NCBI GenBank assembly: GCA_946478755.1
Contig: CAMLDJ010000367.1
Location: forward strand, 1 to 5,263
Origin: an uncultured Pedobacter sp.
GTDB taxonomy: Bacteria > Bacteroidota > Bacteroidia > Sphingobacteriales > Sphingobacteriaceae
Direction: 5' to 3'
DNA: 5,263 bases
In this document: positions 3,774-5,263 of the stretch, in pieces
Numbering within the stretch: position 1 is the first letter of the stretch
Layout of the letters: each line of letters starts with the position of its first letter
Notes under the pieces: model-generated
The model's input: only the letters and a program-made list of their open reading frames with translations
Databases searched by the model: none
What the model was told of the DNA's origin: nothing
Translations under genes and position numbers: made by a program

Positions 3774-5263
3774 ATGAAAATGATAAAGAAAGCGATAACC
3801 TTAAGTTTAGGTTTAGTAGTGATGGGATCTGCCTCTTTTGCTCAGAGCTTAAGCGATGCTCAGAAGGCCATAGATGCCGAGCAATATCAGAAAGCAGCTT
3901 CAATGCTAAAAACGCTTGTAAATTCACAAGAGAAAAAAGGGGAGAATTACTATAGCTTAGGGGAGGTTTATTTACGCATGGACTATGTGGATTCGGCCCG
4001 TGCTGTATTTACCAAAGGTATAACAGCTGATCCTAAGAATTCATTGAATTATATTGGATTAGGTCATGCAGATCTTATCTCCAACAATGCGGCTTCTGCA
4101 AAAACAAACTTTGCAAAAGCAGTAGATGTGGCATCCAGAAAAGATTGGATTCCTCAATTGTATATTGGCAAGGCATATATTGCTACAGATAAACCTGATT
4201 TTGCCGCGGCTTTACCATATCTGCAGAAAGCAGATGAACTGGATGCCAATGATAAAGATGCAGAGACGTTTCTGGCGATGGGCGATTATTATGCCTTACA
4301 AAAGAAAAATTCTGAGGCACTACAGAATTATATGAGAGCGCTGAACATCAATGAAAATCTCATAAGGGCTACTGTTCAGATCGGCCGTATGTACAAGGAT
4401 GCCAGAGCATTTCCTGAGTCTGAAGAACGTTTGAAAGAAGCGATCACAAAAGATCCGAATTATGGACCGGCCTACCGGGAAATTGCTGAGCTCTATATGC
4501 AATGGGCTATTCAGTTGCCCAATGAGTTTGCAGCCAGGTCGGCTCAGGCTGTGGAAAATTACAAGAAGTATCTTGACCTGACGGATAAATCATATGAGTC
4601 GAGATTGCGTTATGCGCAATTCTTATTCTATGCCAAAGACTTCAAGACGTTGGAACAAGAAGCAGCCGCCTTAGCGGCAATGAATCCCAATAACCCTAAA
4701 AGCCTGGTAGCATTAAGAATGCGTGGTTATTCGGCATTTGAAAACAGGAACTTCCCTCAGAGCCTGCAATATATGAATGAGTTTTTTAGTAAAGTAAAAG
4801 ATACCACCCGTATCATCGCGTCAGATTATCTATACCTGGGAAGAGCTCAACTTGCAGGCGGGAATGATAGTTTAGCCTTAATTAACATTACCAAAGCGGT
4901 TGAAAAGGATTCTACCAACGTTGAGGCACTGGCTGATGTTGCAAAAGCTTATTTCGATGCGAAAAAATATGCGAAATCTGCACAGATATATGACAAGGTG
5001 ATCAAAGCAGCCCCTAATGCAAAAGGCGTGCTGTATAGCTATTTTTATAATGGCTTAGCGTATTATTTTGATTATGCCAATGCATATAGTGCCCAGAAAA
5101 ATCCATCAAAGGATCTTTTGGTTAAAGCAGATTCATCCATTGCGAAGGTCGCTCAACTGGCTCCTGAAACTGCAGATGCTTATTTATACAGGGGCAGGAT
5201 CAATAACCTGTTAGATGATGAAGCAAATCCTAAAGGATTGATGGTTCCTCATTATGAAATGTT
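3774..5263 (+). CDS. Secreted tetratricopeptide-repeat protein (3' truncated)
   Basis: The frame is open to the right edge, giving 496 visible residues and no stop. A signal peptide, MKMIKKAITLSLGLVVMGSA then SFA, with likely cleavage A23/Q24, indicates export. The mature part is a string of tetratricopeptide-like helix pairs at about 57-88, 91-123, 126-160, 164-194, 198-230, 232-270, 350-380 and 383-415, with more degenerate units between and after. Examples are YYSLGEVYLRMDYVDSARAV and AMGDYYALQKKNSEALQNYM. TPR arrays bind other proteins, so a periplasmic scaffold or assembly role is plausible; no enzymatic domain is seen. Start 3774 is chosen because an in-frame TAA lies at 3765-3767; ATG 3780 is the alternative. 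It may have its own promoter (3713-3720), but it is co-oriented with the TonB cluster. Confidence 0.9.
   Translation, partial: MKMIKKAITLSLGLVVMGSASFAQSLSDAQKAIDAEQYQKAASMLKTLVNSQEKKGENYYSLGEVYLRMDYVDSARAVFTKGITADPKNSLNYIGLGHADLISNNAASAKTNFAKAVDVASRKDWIPQLYIGKAYIATDKPDFAAALPYLQKADELDANDKDAETFLAMGDYYALQKKNSEALQNYMRALNINENLIRATVQIGRMYKDARAFPESEERLKEAITKDPNYGPAYREIAELYMQWAIQLPNEFAARSAQAVENYKKYLDLTDKSYESRLRYAQFLFYAKDFKTLEQEAAALAAMNPNNPKSLVALRMRGYSAFENRNFPQSLQYMNEFFSKVKDTTRIIASDYLYLGRAQLAGGNDSLALINITKAVEKDSTNVEALADVAKAYFDAKKYAKSAQIYDKVIKAAPNAKGVLYSYFYNGLAYYFDYANAYSAQKNPSKDLLVKADSSIAKVAQLAPETADAYLYRGRINNLLDDEANPKGLMVPHYEM

Noticed and set aside
4126..4502. Short open frames on both strands inside the TPR gene
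   Set aside because: The + strand frame running 3774-5263 encodes continuous TPR repeats; these are out-of-frame shadows.
1..5263. CRISPR array, insertion sequence, tRNA or rRNA
   Set aside because: I saw no regularly spaced repeats, transposase-like protein, terminal inverted repeats or structural-RNA signature; almost the whole window is coding.

Overview
This window most likely comes from a Bacteroidota chromosome, probably a Sphingobacteriales relative such as Pedobacter. The evidence is the protein style: a TonB with a long conserved cytoplasmic N-terminus containing KNKSYGAYELRR, two consecutive ExbD proteins of unequal length, and a PstS-like lipoprotein. Ribosome binding sites are mostly A/T-rich rather than Shine-Dalgarno, and a TAnnTTTG-type promoter box precedes the last gene. 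The genus is an inference. All genes are on the + strand.

Layout: the 3' end of an exbB/tolQ-family proton-channel gene (1-366, open at the left edge); an 84-bp spacer; a long exbD (451-1068); a second exbD (1078-1617) carrying a G8 tract near its start; tonB (1649-2470); and, one base after the tonB stop, a 76-codon gene for a small two-helix membrane protein (2472-2702). A 14-bp perfect inverted repeat lies inside the first codons of that small gene. A structured 97-bp spacer follows, then a PstS-like lipoprotein gene (2800-3708). A 65-bp spacer with a probable promoter and a 5' hairpin precedes a secreted tetratricopeptide-repeat gene (3774 to the right edge, 496 codons visible, truncated). 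No stretch over 300 bp lacks a gene.

Function: ExbB, the two ExbDs and TonB form the inner-membrane motor that uses the proton motive force to drive TonB-dependent outer-membrane transporters. The three catalytic-type residues of ExbB and the membrane aspartate of both ExbDs are present. The small membrane protein is tightly coupled to tonB and may be an accessory subunit. The PstS-like lipoprotein has no pstCAB or phoU partner in the window and has diverged at the usual phosphate motif, so its ligand and role are open. The TPR protein is probably a periplasmic or membrane-associated scaffold.

The core is a recognisable TonB energising operon, not a new system. The points that most deserve a second look are the hairpin at the tonB/small-gene junction, the G8 tract at which either one-base slip ends exbD2 early, and the recurrent-looking but functionally unexplained tail (small membrane protein, PstS-like protein, TPR protein).
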